Source: an uncultured Prevotellaceae bacterium (GTDB taxonomy: Bacteria > Bacteroidota > Bacteroidia > Bacteroidales > Bacteroidaceae). Taken from it: a stretch of DNA of 64,000 nt. The notes under the pieces are model-generated. The model ran no database searches. It was not told the DNA's origin and saw only the letters and a program-made list of their open reading frames with translations. The position numbers were made by a program, and so were the translations under genes. The stretch spans positions 1 through 64,000 of the forward strand of contig CAMVPA010000004.1 in the NCBI GenBank assembly GCA_947169245.1. The letters are read 5' to 3'. Positions 26,917 to 36,935 of this stretch are shown here, one piece after another. Every line of letters begins with the position of its first letter. Position 1 is the first letter of the stretch.

Positions 26917-28278
26917 ATGCTAAAACTATTATTACGACTCTGGGCCGACCAGAAACGAAGGAACTTCAAATGGGGTAAGCTCTTCGGACAGCTCTACTTC
27001 TTCGGACTGTTTCTGGTAATCAGCATCATCGTCACCTTTGCCGTACATGAGGAGGTAGGCGATCTTGACAACGTGGCGAAGGTTGTCAGCATCATTGCTG
27101 TCAGTATTATCGTGCCCGACTTTCTGCACAAACTGCTGATGAAGCACGATGAGACGGTGATGGACCACTACCTGAAGAGCAAGCCCATTCCCGACCGGGC
27201 GTGGAACAGATTCCTGCTCGTGGGCAACCTCGTGAACTATTGGAACTGGGCTATTCCCTTGCTGATGCTGCCCTTCTGTCTGCTGTTCATGGATTGGGCG
27301 GACGCACTGCTGTCGTTCCTTCTGTTGGCGGCCGTCTCAATGGTCGGTGGCGTGGCCATCACCGCTTTCCGTCGAGCCAAAGGCTGGACGAACAAGTGGC
27401 CTGTATTGATGGGAATGGTGATATGGCTCATCATGGCCTTCGTCTACTCGCTGACAGCAATCATCCTGCCGTGGGGTGTTCACATCATTGGGTTCTTCCT
27501 GCTGTGTGCCGGCGGCATTGCCGTGTTCTACAACTACCTTTGCGACCTGCGTCGCTACGGCGAGGAGAAGGCAAAGAAAAGCCGCCTGTTCCTCTCGGGG
27601 CAGTCATCGCTGTTCTCGATGGAGTACATCAGCGTACTGCGCTCCAAGCGCCTACGTATAGGAGTGCTCCTGCTACCGATGATATTCGTGTTCAACAGCT
27701 ACACGCAGATTCCTCAGGGTCTTGGTCCTATGTTTTACATGATGCTGATGTTTGCCATCTTCGCACCGTCGATGATGCTGAGTCAGTGGGTCTTCGGCAT
27801 CGAAGGCAACTACTTCGACGGTCTGTGGACGAAACCCATCGACATCCGTACCATCCTCACGAACAAGTACTGGTTCTATGCCATACTAAACATCATCCCT
27901 ACCATACTGGTGCTGCCCATCATCTGGATGAGCGACCTGTCGCCCTGGGTGTTACCTGTCACCTGGCTCTTTACGGTCGGACTGGGTAATCTGGTAGAGA
28001 TGCCCACGGCCCTGATATCGTCGAGGGTGGAGTTGTTCCAGTCGGCCTTCTTCAACTACCAGGGTGCCTCGATGGCCGTCAACATGTACAGCTTCTTCGT
28101 CCTCATTCCCTTGGCAGTCTACGTGCTCTGCATGTGGCTGCTGCCCCTGAACATCGCGCTCATCGTGCTGGCTGCCATAGGCATCGTCGGCATAGCCCTG
28201 CACCAGGTGGTCATCGGCTGGATAGCCCGCAGGTATGAGGCGAACAGGTACAAGAACTTTGAGAGATATAGGAGTTAA
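26917..28278 (+). CDS. DUF5687 family membrane protein (ABC exporter permease-like)
   Basis: 453 aa polytopic, directly upstream of an ABC ATPase. Confidence 0.75.
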   Translation: MLKLLLRLWADQKRRNFKWGKLFGQLYFFGLFLVISIIVTFAVHEEVGDLDNVAKVVSIIAVSIIVPDFLHKLLMKHDETVMDHYLKSKPIPDRAWNRFLLVGNLVNYWNWAIPLLMLPFCLLFMDWADALLSFLLLAAVSMVGGVAITAFRRAKGWTNKWPVLMGMVIWLIMAFVYSLTAIILPWGVHIIGFFLLCAGGIAVFYNYLCDLRRYGEEKAKKSRLFLSGQSSLFSMEYISVLRSKRLRIGVLLLPMIFVFNSYTQIPQGLGPMFYMMLMFAIFAPSMMLSQWVFGIEGNYFDGLWTKPIDIRTILTNKYWFYAILNIIPTILVLPIIWMSDLSPWVLPVTWLFTVGLGNLVEMPTALISSRVELFQSAFFNYQGASMAVNMYSFFVLIPLAVYVLCMWLLPLNIALIVLAAIGIVGIALHQVVIGWIARRYEANRYKNFERYRS

Positions 28279-28334
28279 GGAGTTAAGGAGTTAAGAAGTT
28301 AAGAAGTTAAGAAGTTAAGGAGTTAAGGAGTTAA
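28271..28334. repeat. 8-bp tandem repeat (RRAGTTAA) x8
   Basis: ggagttaa x3, gaagttaa x3, ggagttaa x2 between two CDS. Confidence 0.9.
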
Positions 28335-28339
28335 GAATT

Positions 28340-29050
28340 ATGGAAATCAAGATACAAAACCTCGTCAAGCAGTATGGTAAGAACACCGTACTCAACATTC
28401 CCGAACTGACCATTGGCTCGGGCGAACTCATAGGACTGGTGGGAAATAACGGCGCCGGCAAAACCACGCTGATGCGACTTATCCTCGACCTCATTGAGGC
28501 GACAGAAGGCCACGTGGAGGTTGATGGCCTCCTTGTCACCGAAGACACTACGTGGAAACAGCATACCGGCTCGTTCATCGACGGCCACTTCCTCATCGAC
28601 TACTACACGCCTGAGGAGTACTTCGGATTTATTGCACAGGTCTACCAGTTGACCAAGGACACTCTCGACAACCGCCTGGAGGCATACCGTCCGCTGATGC
28701 ACGACGAGATTCTGGGCACGAAGAAGTACCTGCGGCAGTTCTCTGAGGGAAACCGCCAGAAGATTGGCATCATCGGCGCCATGCTCATCAACCCCAAGGT
28801 GCTGATTCTCGATGAGCCGTTCAACTACCTTGACCCCACGTCGCAGATTACCGTTGCCAAACTCATCCGCCAGATGAACGAGCAGTTGGGCACCACCGTC
28901 ATCATCTCCAGCCACAACCTGAGCTTCGTCTCAGAGATTTCAACACGCATCCTGCTATTGGAGAAAGGTGTGGTCATCAAGGACTTGCCCAACCATGACG
29001 GCAGTGCCACAAAGGAGTTGGAAGACTACTTTAATACTGTTGAGCAGTAA
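28340..29050 (+). CDS. ABC transporter ATP-binding protein
   Basis: Walker A GNNGAGKTT, Walker B VLILDEPFNYLDP; signature-like FSEGNRQK. Confidence 0.92.
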   Translation: MEIKIQNLVKQYGKNTVLNIPELTIGSGELIGLVGNNGAGKTTLMRLILDLIEATEGHVEVDGLLVTEDTTWKQHTGSFIDGHFLIDYYTPEEYFGFIAQVYQLTKDTLDNRLEAYRPLMHDEILGTKKYLRQFSEGNRQKIGIIGAMLINPKVLILDEPFNYLDPTSQITVAKLIRQMNEQLGTTVIISSHNLSFVSEISTRILLLEKGVVIKDLPNHDGSATKELEDYFNTVEQ

Positions 29051-29191
29051 GACTCCCCATGGCTTTATTGCACCAATCAGCCAGAATGTTAGCATTTTGG
29101 CTGATATTTTTTTGATTTTTCTTGGAGAAGTGCATCAAAAAGCGTATCTTTGCAGCGCAGAAACAATCTAACTATATCAAAATAATTGCTT

Positions 29192-31771
29192 ATGAAAAAC
29201 TGTACACTTAAAAGAACAATGGCTCTTGTGGCCGTTATCCTTACCACGGTTGGAGTGAAGGCAGCCGACTTTGTTGTCGACGGAATTTCCTACAACATTA
29301 CCGACAAGAACGGCAAGATTGTCGCCGTCGTTGCAGGCTCTACAAAGTACACGGGCAACGTCACCATCCCAGGCACCGTTACCAACAACGGAACGACGTA
29401 CACGGTGAAAGCCATCGGCTCGTACGCATTCCAGAACTGTAAAGACCTGACAAGTGTGAGCATCGAGAACAGCATCGAGAACATTAACAACCGTGCTTTT
29501 CAAGGATGTAACAACCTTTCTGAGTTTACATGGACTAACAGCATCCGCTCTATTGAAGACTACGCTTTCGACGGGTGTACTCGTCTGGCAAACGTCACAC
29601 TAAGCAGTGCACTCAGATCAATAGGTGCAGGTGCGTTTGAGAACTGTAGTGGCATGACAAAGCTCACCATCAATGAAGGTTGTACCGTAATAGCAGGATT
29701 CGTAAACTGTACAAAACTAACTTCTCTCAACATCCCGAACAGTGTTACTTCTATTGGCAGCTCAGCATTCAGTGGCTGTAAAGCACTGACCAGCGCCACC
29801 ATCGGCGACGGGCTGAAAACCATACCTGCCTACTGCTTCCAAAACTGCACATCGTTAGAATCGGTACACATCGGAAAGAAGGTGGAGAATATTAACAATC
29901 GCGCCTTCCAGAATTGCAATAGTTTGTCAGATATCAACTGGACAGACAATATCCGCTATATGGGCGACTACGCATTCAATAATTGTACACGTCTGACACG
30001 CGTAACGCTGAGTGCTGTCCTTGAAACGATGGATGCCGGTGTGTTCGAGGATTGCACAGGCATCACCTCTCTTACCATCCATGAAGGCTGTGCAGTCATC
30101 GGCAGTACGGCATTTATTGGCTGTACCAAACTTACTACTGTCAACATTCCCAACAGTGTAACGGCGATGGGAGGTTCAGCCTTTGCAGGTTGTAAAGCAC
30201 TGACCAGCGCCACCATCGGCGACGGGCTGAAAAGCATACCTGCCTACTGCTTCCAAAACTGCACATCGTTAGAATCGGTACACATCGGAAAGAAGGTGGA
30301 GAATATTAACAATCGCGCCTTCCAGAATTGCAATAGTTTGTCAGATGTCAACTGGACAGACAACATCCGCTATATGGGCGACTACGCATTCAATGCATGC
30401 ACTCGTCTGACAAACGTCACGCTGAGTGCTGCCCTTGAGTCGATGGACGGTGGTGTGTTTGAGAACTGCACTGGCATCACAACGCTCACCATCCATGATG
30501 GTTGCGCCGTCATTGCAGGCTCGTCATTCAGCGGATGTACTAAACTTACTTCTGTTAGCATACCTAACAGCGTCACGTCAATGGGTGGTTCAGCCTTTGC
30601 TGGCTGTAAAGCACTGACCAGCGCCACCATCGGCGACGGGCTGAAAACCATACCTGCCTACTGCTTCCAAAACTGCACATCGTTAGAATCGGTACACATC
30701 GGAAAGAAGGTGGAGAATATTAACAATCGCGCCTTCCAGAGCTGCAGCAACTTAGCCGAAATTAACTGGACGGACAACATCCGTTTTTTGGGTGATTATG
30801 CATTTAACAATTGTACACGTCTGACACGAGTTGTCCTGAGCAGTGTACTTGAGAATATGGACACTGGTGTGTTCGAGAACTGCACTGGCATCACAACGCT
30901 CACCATCCATGATGGTTGCGCCGTCATTGCAGGCTCGTCATTCAGCGGATGTACTAAACTTACTTCTGTTAGCATACCTAACAGCGTCACGTCAATGGGT
31001 GGTTCAGCCTTTGCTGGCTGTAAAGCACTGACCAGCGCCACCATCGGCGACGGGATGAAGGCTGTTCCAAGCTATTGCTTCCAGAACTGCACCCAGCTCT
31101 CCACGCTCAAGCTGGGCAAGAAGGTGTCAGCTCTGAACAACCGCTGCCTGCAGTATTGCCCAAACATTAAGACCATCACGATCTACAACAATGAGACACC
31201 TTCAGTAGGCGAGTATGTCTTCGACAACTACAACGCTACCCTCTACGTCCCTGCAGCAGCCGTCAACGACTACAAGGCTCACGCCACATGGAAGAAGTTC
31301 GCACAGATTCTGCCCATCGTCGAGAACCTGTACCTGATTATTGCGCAGTCGGAGAGTGGCCGCGTGATGATGCCTGTCACGAAGGGAATGAACTATGCTG
31401 TTGTCATCGAGGCCGAAGAGGGTTGGAAGGTGAACAGCGTGACCTACAACGGCACAGACGTTACAGAGCAGTTGGAGAACGGCGTCTTCACCACACCCGC
31501 CATGTATGAGAGCGGCGAGCTGCGCGTGGCCTACGAGTCGGCCACCGACGCCATCAGCGCACGCACCGTCAGCAACGTCAGAGTCTACGGACAGAGCGGC
31601 AACATCGTGGTAAGGAACGTGGAGGCTGGCGACATCGTCAACGTCTACACCACCGACGGCAAGCTCGTCAGCACGACCCCCGCCAACGGCAGCGAACTGC
31701 AGATTGGCGTCAACTCCGGTGCCGTCTACATCGTCAAAGCAGGCAACAAGACACTGAAGATTGCCATGTAA
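29192..31771 (+). CDS. BspA-like leucine-rich repeat (LRR_5) surface protein with C-terminal sorting-type motif
   Basis: Repeated SVTSIGSSAFSGCKALTSATIGDG units; C-term NVYTTDGKLVSTTPANGSELQIGVNSGAVYIVKAGNKTLKIAM. Confidence 0.9.
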   Translation: MKNCTLKRTMALVAVILTTVGVKAADFVVDGISYNITDKNGKIVAVVAGSTKYTGNVTIPGTVTNNGTTYTVKAIGSYAFQNCKDLTSVSIENSIENINNRAFQGCNNLSEFTWTNSIRSIEDYAFDGCTRLANVTLSSALRSIGAGAFENCSGMTKLTINEGCTVIAGFVNCTKLTSLNIPNSVTSIGSSAFSGCKALTSATIGDGLKTIPAYCFQNCTSLESVHIGKKVENINNRAFQNCNSLSDINWTDNIRYMGDYAFNNCTRLTRVTLSAVLETMDAGVFEDCTGITSLTIHEGCAVIGSTAFIGCTKLTTVNIPNSVTAMGGSAFAGCKALTSATIGDGLKSIPAYCFQNCTSLESVHIGKKVENINNRAFQNCNSLSDVNWTDNIRYMGDYAFNACTRLTNVTLSAALESMDGGVFENCTGITTLTIHDGCAVIAGSSFSGCTKLTSVSIPNSVTSMGGSAFAGCKALTSATIGDGLKTIPAYCFQNCTSLESVHIGKKVENINNRAFQSCSNLAEINWTDNIRFLGDYAFNNCTRLTRVVLSSVLENMDTGVFENCTGITTLTIHDGCAVIAGSSFSGCTKLTSVSIPNSVTSMGGSAFAGCKALTSATIGDGMKAVPSYCFQNCTQLSTLKLGKKVSALNNRCLQYCPNIKTITIYNNETPSVGEYVFDNYNATLYVPAAAVNDYKAHATWKKFAQILPIVENLYLIIAQSESGRVMMPVTKGMNYAVVIEAEEGWKVNSVTYNGTDVTEQLENGVFTTPAMYESGELRVAYESATDAISARTVSNVRVYGQSGNIVVRNVEAGDIVNVYTTDGKLVSTTPANGSELQIGVNSGAVYIVKAGNKTLKIAM
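29765..31105 (+). repeat. Intragenic 414-bp (138-aa) direct repeats in LRR gene
   Basis: TGTAAAGCACTGACCAGCGCCACCATCGGCGACGGG at 29777, 30191, 30605 and 31019, exactly 414 bp apart; about 135 bp identical or nearly identical in the first three. Confidence 0.92.
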
Positions 31772-31796
31772 TCGTTCAGAGGAGAGGCTCTTCTAT

Positions 31797-31846
31797 TGCA
31801 CAAAATCCGCCCTTGTGTGCACAAAAGGGGCGGATTTTGTGCTTTT
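31797..31846 (+). terminator. Rho-independent terminator after LRR gene
   Basis: GCACAAAATCCGCCCTTGTGTGCACAAAAGGGGCGGATTTTGTGCTTTTT. Confidence 0.85.
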
Positions 31847-31868
31847 TATTTGGCTGTGTGCGCAAAAA

Positions 31869-31882
31869 GTAGTACCTTTGCA
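31869..31882 (+). promoter_or_regulatory. Bacteroidota-type promoter upstream of etfBA
   Basis: AGTAGTACCTTTGCACC (TAnnTTTG). Confidence 0.5.
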
Positions 31883-31909
31883 CCCGCTTTTCGAGACAGA
31901 ATAGCATTT

Positions 31910-32009
31910 AAAGACAGAGTAACAGAATAGCAATAAAGACAGAGTAACAGAATAGCAATAAAGACAGAGTAACAGAACAACATATAAAGACAGAGTAACA
32001 TAATAACAT
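31910..32009 (+). repeat. 25-bp tandem repeat x4 in the etfB leader
   Basis: AAAGACAGAGTAACAGAATAGCAAT x2 followed by two diverged copies. Confidence 0.85.
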
Positions 32010-32019
32010 ATTATTTTTT

Positions 32020-32904
32020 ATGGCATTAAAAATTGTTGTGCTGGCCAAGCAAGTGCCAGACACCCGTAACGTGGGTAAGGACGCCATGACTGCCGAAGGC
32101 ACCGTGAACCGTGCCGCCCTACCCGCCATCTTCAACCCCGAAGATTTGAACGCCCTGGAGCAGGCCCTTCGTCTGAAGGAGCAGAATCCGGGCTCTACAG
32201 TAGGAATCCTCACGATGGGTCCTCCACGTGCAGGTGAAATCATCCGTCAGGGACTTTATCGTGGTGCTGATACGGGCTGGCTCTTGACCGACCGCCTGTT
32301 TGCCGGCGCCGACACCCTCGCCACCAGCTACGCCCTCGCCACCGCCATCAAGAAGATTGGCGACGTAGACATCGTCATCGGTGGTCGTCAGGCTATCGAC
32401 GGTGATACCGCTCAGGTAGGCCCTCAGGTGGCTCAGAAGCTGGGTCTCAATCAGGTGACCTATGTAGAGGAAGTTAATGAAGTTAAAGAAGTTAATGGAG
32501 TTAAGAAGGTGACGTTGAAGCGTGTCATCGACGGTGGCGTGGAGACCGTAGAGGCTCCGCTGCCCGTGGTGATTACCGTTAACGGAAGCGCAGCCCCCTG
32601 CCGTCCACAGAACGCCAAACTGGTGATGAAGTACAAGCGCGCTACCTGTCCTATGGAGCGTCCCGCTGAGGGTACTGCCTACGACAACCTCTATGAGGAG
32701 CGTCCTTATCTGACGCTGAACCAGTGGAGCGTGGCCGATGTTGATGGCGACGTAAACCAGTGTGGTCTTGCAGGCTCACCTACGAAGGTGAAGGCTATCA
32801 AGAACATCGTGTTCCAGGCTAAGGAGTCGAAAACTTTGACGGCTTCTGATGCTGATATTGAGGGTATGATCAAAGAATTGTTGGAAGAAAAGATTATTGG
32901 ATAA
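32020..32904 (+). CDS. etfB: Electron transfer flavoprotein beta subunit, with in-frame 9-bp repeat insertion
   Basis: LKIVVLAKQVPDTRNVG; IVIGGRQAIDGDTAQVGPQVA; followed by etfA. Confidence 0.93.
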   Translation: MALKIVVLAKQVPDTRNVGKDAMTAEGTVNRAALPAIFNPEDLNALEQALRLKEQNPGSTVGILTMGPPRAGEIIRQGLYRGADTGWLLTDRLFAGADTLATSYALATAIKKIGDVDIVIGGRQAIDGDTAQVGPQVAQKLGLNQVTYVEEVNEVKEVNGVKKVTLKRVIDGGVETVEAPLPVVITVNGSAAPCRPQNAKLVMKYKRATCPMERPAEGTAYDNLYEERPYLTLNQWSVADVDGDVNQCGLAGSPTKVKAIKNIVFQAKESKTLTASDADIEGMIKELLEEKIIG

Positions 32905-32910
32905 CGAGAT

Positions 32911-33936
32911 ATGGCTAACAACGTATTTGTATATTGCGAAATAGAAGGTACTCAGGTACAGGAAGTATCTCAGGAGCTGCTGACCAAGGGTCGCAAGCTC
33001 GCCAATACGCTGGGTGTTGAGCTCCACGCTGTTGTTGCCGGTACAGACATCAAGGGCAAGGTAGAGGACCAGATTCTGCCTTACGGTGTCGACAAGCTGT
33101 TTGTGTTTGATGCCAAGGATCTGTTCCCCTACACCTCAGCACCTCATACCGACATTCTGGTTAACCTCTTCAAGGAGGAACAGCCTCAGATCTGTCTGAT
33201 GGGTGCTACCGTGATAGGTCGTGACTTAGGTCCTCGTGTATCGTCATCGCTGACCTCTGGTCTGACGGCTGATTGCACAGAGTTGGAGATTGGCCCGTAT
33301 GAGGATAAGAAAGAGGGTAAGGTCTATGAGAACCTGCTCTATCAGATTCGTCCTGCCTTCGGTGGTAACATCGTGGCTACCATCGTGAATCCCGACCATC
33401 GTCCTCAGATGGCTACCGTCCGTAGCGGCGTGATGCAGAAGGCTATCTACGAGGGCGAGTGCAAGAAGGAGGTTGTATATCCTGAGGTTTCTAAGTACGT
33501 CAGCCCCGAGGCCTTCGTCGTGAAGGTGCTCGACCACCACGTAGAGGCTGCCAAGCATAACCTGAAGGGCGCGCCCATCGTTGTTGCCGGTGGTTACGGT
33601 ATGGGTTCGAAGGAGAACTTCGACATGCTGTTCCAGCTCGCCAAAGTATTGCACGGTGAGGTCGGTGGTTCTCGTGCCGCTGTCGATGCTGGCTGGTTGG
33701 ACCACGACCGTCAGATTGGCCAGACGGGTGTCACCGTTCATCCCAAGGTGTATATTGCCTGTGGTATCTCCGGACAGATTCAGCACATCGCCGGTATGCA
33801 GGACTCAGGTATCATCATCAGCATTAACAGTGATCCTGATGCGCCCATCAACCGCATCGCCGACTACGTCATCGTTGGCACCGTTGAGGAGGTTGTTCCC
33901 AAGCTCATTAAGTATTATAAGCAGAACTCGAAGTAA
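32911..33936 (+). CDS. etfA: Electron transfer flavoprotein alpha subunit
   Basis: VVAGGYGMGSKENFDMLFQLA; GASRAAVDAGW-like; IACGISGQIQHIAGM. Confidence 0.95.
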   Translation: MANNVFVYCEIEGTQVQEVSQELLTKGRKLANTLGVELHAVVAGTDIKGKVEDQILPYGVDKLFVFDAKDLFPYTSAPHTDILVNLFKEEQPQICLMGATVIGRDLGPRVSSSLTSGLTADCTELEIGPYEDKKEGKVYENLLYQIRPAFGGNIVATIVNPDHRPQMATVRSGVMQKAIYEGECKKEVVYPEVSKYVSPEAFVVKVLDHHVEAAKHNLKGAPIVVAGGYGMGSKENFDMLFQLAKVLHGEVGGSRAAVDAGWLDHDRQIGQTGVTVHPKVYIACGISGQIQHIAGMQDSGIIISINSDPDAPINRIADYVIVGTVEEVVPKLIKYYKQNSK

Positions 33937-33937
33937 A

Positions 33938-34114
33938 ATGAAGAAACAATTTCTGTTCATGCTACTGTATGCCGCTCTTGTCGTTGCGTCCGTTTGGTTG
34001 TCGCTCGACCCGAATAAGGCAACATGGAGAAGAGTCCTCAATGAGGTGATTGCAATCTATTTCTCCATTGCTTTCTACAGGGTATGGATAAACTTGGATA
34101 AAGAAAAAGAATAA
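33938..34114 (+). CDS. Small membrane protein (58 aa) between etfA and acyl-CoA dehydrogenase
   Basis: MKKQFLFMLLYAALVVASVWLSLDPNKATWRRVLNEVIAIYFSIAFYRVWINLDKEKE*; two TM-like segments; the longer track ORF 33581-34114 is another name for the same stop but overlaps etfA. Confidence 0.65.
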   Translation: MKKQFLFMLLYAALVVASVWLSLDPNKATWRRVLNEVIAIYFSIAFYRVWINLDKEKE

Positions 34115-34116
34115 TT

Positions 34117-35829
34117 ATGGCAAACTATTATAGCGATCATCCTGAGATCGGGTTCTACTTGAACCACCCCCTGATGGCTCGTATCGTTGAGCTGAAAGAA
34201 AAGGGTTTCGCTGATGCGAAAGAATATGACTACGCTCCCGTTGACCTGGGCGATGCCATCGAGAACTACAAGCAGATTCTCGACATCACCGGCGACGTGG
34301 CTGCCAACATCATCGAGCCTAACTCTGAGAGCGTTGACCTGGAAGGTCCACACCTCGAGAACGGCCGTATGATCTACGCCTCTAAGACTTACGAGAACCT
34401 CGACGCCACCCGTAAGGCTGGTCTGTGGGGTGTATCAATGCCTCGTCGTTATGGCGGTCTGAACCTGCCTAACGCAGTATTCTCTATGCTCTCTGAGATG
34501 ATTTCGGCTGCTGATGCCGGTTTCCAGAACATCTGGAGCCTCCAGAGCTGTATCGATACGCTCTATGAGTTCGGCTCCGAGGAGCAGCGTCAGAAGTATA
34601 TCCCCCGCGTCTGCGCCGGTGAGGGCATGTCTATGGACCTCACGGAGCCAGATGCCGGTTCCGACCTGCAGCGCGTGATGCTGAAGGCCACCTTCGACGA
34701 GAAAGAGAACTGTTGGCGTCTGAATGGTGTGAAGCGTTTCATCACCAACGGTGACTCTGACATCCACCTCGTACTGGCCCGTTCTGAGGAAGGCACCAAG
34801 GACGGACGTGGTCTGTCGATGTTCATCTACGACAAGCGCCAGGGCGGCGTCAACGTGCGCCACATCGAGCACAAGCTGGGTATCCACGGTTCACCTACCT
34901 GTGAGCTGACTTATAAGAACGCTAAGGCAGAGCTTTGCGGCTCTACCCGTCTGGGACTTATCAAGTACGTGATGGCGCTGATGAACGGTGCCCGTCTTGG
35001 TATCGCCGCACAGTCGGTAGGTGTTGAGCAGGAGGCTTACAACGAGGCTCTGGCCTATGCCCGCGAGCGTCAGCAGTTTGGTGACAAGATCATCAACTTC
35101 CCCGCCGTCTACGACATGCTCTCGCGCATGAAGGCCAAGCTCGACGCCGGCCGTGCGCTGCTCTACGAGACAGCCTGCTACGTCGACGTCTACAAGTGCC
35201 TCGAGGACATTGCCCGCGACCGTGCCCTCACCGCCGAGGAGAAGCAGGAGCTCAAGAAGTACCAGCGCCTGGCCGACGCCTTCACACCGCTGGCCAAGGG
35301 CATGAACTCCGAGTACGCCAACCAGAACGCCTACGACGCCATCAGCATCCACGGTGGTTCGGGCTTCATCATGGAGTACAAGAGCCAGCGCCTCTATCGC
35401 GATGCCCGTATCTTCTCTATCTACGAGGGTACGACGCAGCTGCAGGTTGTTGCAGCCATCCGCTACATCACCAATGGCACGATGCTGAACAACATCAAGG
35501 AGATGATCGACGGTATGGAGTGTCTCGACACCCTGAAGCCTATGGGCGACCGTCTGCTGGCTCTCGTGAAGATCTATGAGGAAGCCCTCGCTAAGGTGAA
35601 GTCTCTCGACAGCCAGGAGGCTCACGACTTCCTCGCTCGCCGTCTGTACAACATGACTGCCGAACTCGTGATGTCGATCCTCATCCTCCGCGATGCCACA
35701 AAGGCTCCAGAGCTCTTCGAGAAGAGTGCCAACGTGTACGTACGCATGGCTACCGAGGACATCATGGGCCACGCTGCATATATCGACAGGTTCAAGGTGG
35801 AAGACCTCGATAACTTCAAAGCAGAATAG
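34117..35829 (+). CDS. Acyl-CoA dehydrogenase
   Basis: MDLTEPDAGSDLQRVMLKA; IHGGSGFIMEYKSQRLYRDARIFSIYEGTTQLQ. Confidence 0.94.
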   Translation: MANYYSDHPEIGFYLNHPLMARIVELKEKGFADAKEYDYAPVDLGDAIENYKQILDITGDVAANIIEPNSESVDLEGPHLENGRMIYASKTYENLDATRKAGLWGVSMPRRYGGLNLPNAVFSMLSEMISAADAGFQNIWSLQSCIDTLYEFGSEEQRQKYIPRVCAGEGMSMDLTEPDAGSDLQRVMLKATFDEKENCWRLNGVKRFITNGDSDIHLVLARSEEGTKDGRGLSMFIYDKRQGGVNVRHIEHKLGIHGSPTCELTYKNAKAELCGSTRLGLIKYVMALMNGARLGIAAQSVGVEQEAYNEALAYARERQQFGDKIINFPAVYDMLSRMKAKLDAGRALLYETACYVDVYKCLEDIARDRALTAEEKQELKKYQRLADAFTPLAKGMNSEYANQNAYDAISIHGGSGFIMEYKSQRLYRDARIFSIYEGTTQLQVVAAIRYITNGTMLNNIKEMIDGMECLDTLKPMGDRLLALVKIYEEALAKVKSLDSQEAHDFLARRLYNMTAELVMSILILRDATKAPELFEKSANVYVRMATEDIMGHAAYIDRFKVEDLDNFKAE

Positions 35830-35834
35830 ACCTT

Positions 35835-36935
35835 ATGAGACAACTCATTACAGTGATGCTGATGCTGGCGGCGATGCTTCCGGCATCAGCCCAGCGTATT
35901 CAGACAGTAGATGAAAAAGGCGAGCCTGTGCCCTACGTGTCGGTGCTTACTACCGACGCACAACTCATCGGCATCACCGACTTCAACGGCGTGATAGACG
36001 ACGTGAAGGGTGCCGACATCATCACCGTCAGCCACGTAGCCTATAAGCCGAATCTCTACAAGGTGAACGGCAAGAGCGGACGCATCACCCTTATAGAGGC
36101 AGACTTCGGACTGCCTGAGGTCACCGTCACCAGGAAGCCGATAGTATATGCACAGACCTACTACCGGCTGTATTTGTATGAAGACAGTCTGGGCATCATC
36201 TACTACCGCTCCGGGCTCACCGACAACTCCTACGACCGCACGAAGAAGAAACTCAGTGCCGACACGCGCCACACCTCGAAGGCTATCAAGGGCATTATCA
36301 AGACGCTGTTCAACATGGCCATAGGGAAAGAGATTGACCGTAGCTCTCGCCTGAAGATGCAGAAGATTGAGAACATGATTATAAATCGAAACAAGATCAT
36401 CGGGGCAAAGCTCGTACAGGAGGGGCCCGACAAGAAGCGCATAATCAGTAACAAGGGAACCACACTGGGCTATGTCACCGACAACCGAGAGACAGGTCTG
36501 CGCCGTATCTCTTATGAGGCGACGACAGCCTCACGCCTGCGACTGGAAGCCGAAGGCAAGACCAAGGAGCTGGCCAAGCGCAAGAAGAACGACAGCGAGA
36601 TAGGCGACAAGAAGGTTGAGACTAACTACTTCGTCTACCGTATCGACGACGACGGCAACTACTCGCCCGAGGACATGATGATGCAACAAACCAACATCAG
36701 CTGGGATAAGGAGAAGGACGGGCGCACGTCGCACCGCATCTTCGCCATCGAGGTATACAACACCGATCGTGCCTACGTCACCAAGGACGAGCTGAAGCAG
36801 CTGAAGAAGGACAACCGGATGAACATGACCTATGACAACATCCGCCAGTTTGAGAAGACTCATAAGATCCCTGCACTGCTGCCAGCCGTGCAGAAACGCC
36901 TTAACGAACTATGGAGGGGCGACAGTGATGACTGA
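35835..36935 (+). CDS. Secreted protein with carboxypeptidase-regulatory-like N-terminal domain
   Basis: Signal peptide MRQLITVMLMLAAMLPASAQ; IQTVDEKGEPVPYVSVLTTDAQLIGITDFNGVI. Confidence 0.7.
   Translation: MRQLITVMLMLAAMLPASAQRIQTVDEKGEPVPYVSVLTTDAQLIGITDFNGVIDDVKGADIITVSHVAYKPNLYKVNGKSGRITLIEADFGLPEVTVTRKPIVYAQTYYRLYLYEDSLGIIYYRSGLTDNSYDRTKKKLSADTRHTSKAIKGIIKTLFNMAIGKEIDRSSRLKMQKIENMIINRNKIIGAKLVQEGPDKKRIISNKGTTLGYVTDNRETGLRRISYEATTASRLRLEAEGKTKELAKRKKNDSEIGDKKVETNYFVYRIDDDGNYSPEDMMMQQTNISWDKEKDGRTSHRIFAIEVYNTDRAYVTKDELKQLKKDNRMNMTYDNIRQFEKTHKIPALLPAVQKRLNELWRGDSDD

Noticed and set aside
28271-28334. Possible CRISPR or regulatory array
   Set aside because: Simple 8-bp tandem repeat without spacers.
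31910-32009. Possible CRISPR array
   Set aside because: Units are contiguous tandem repeats without unique spacers, and no cas genes are present.
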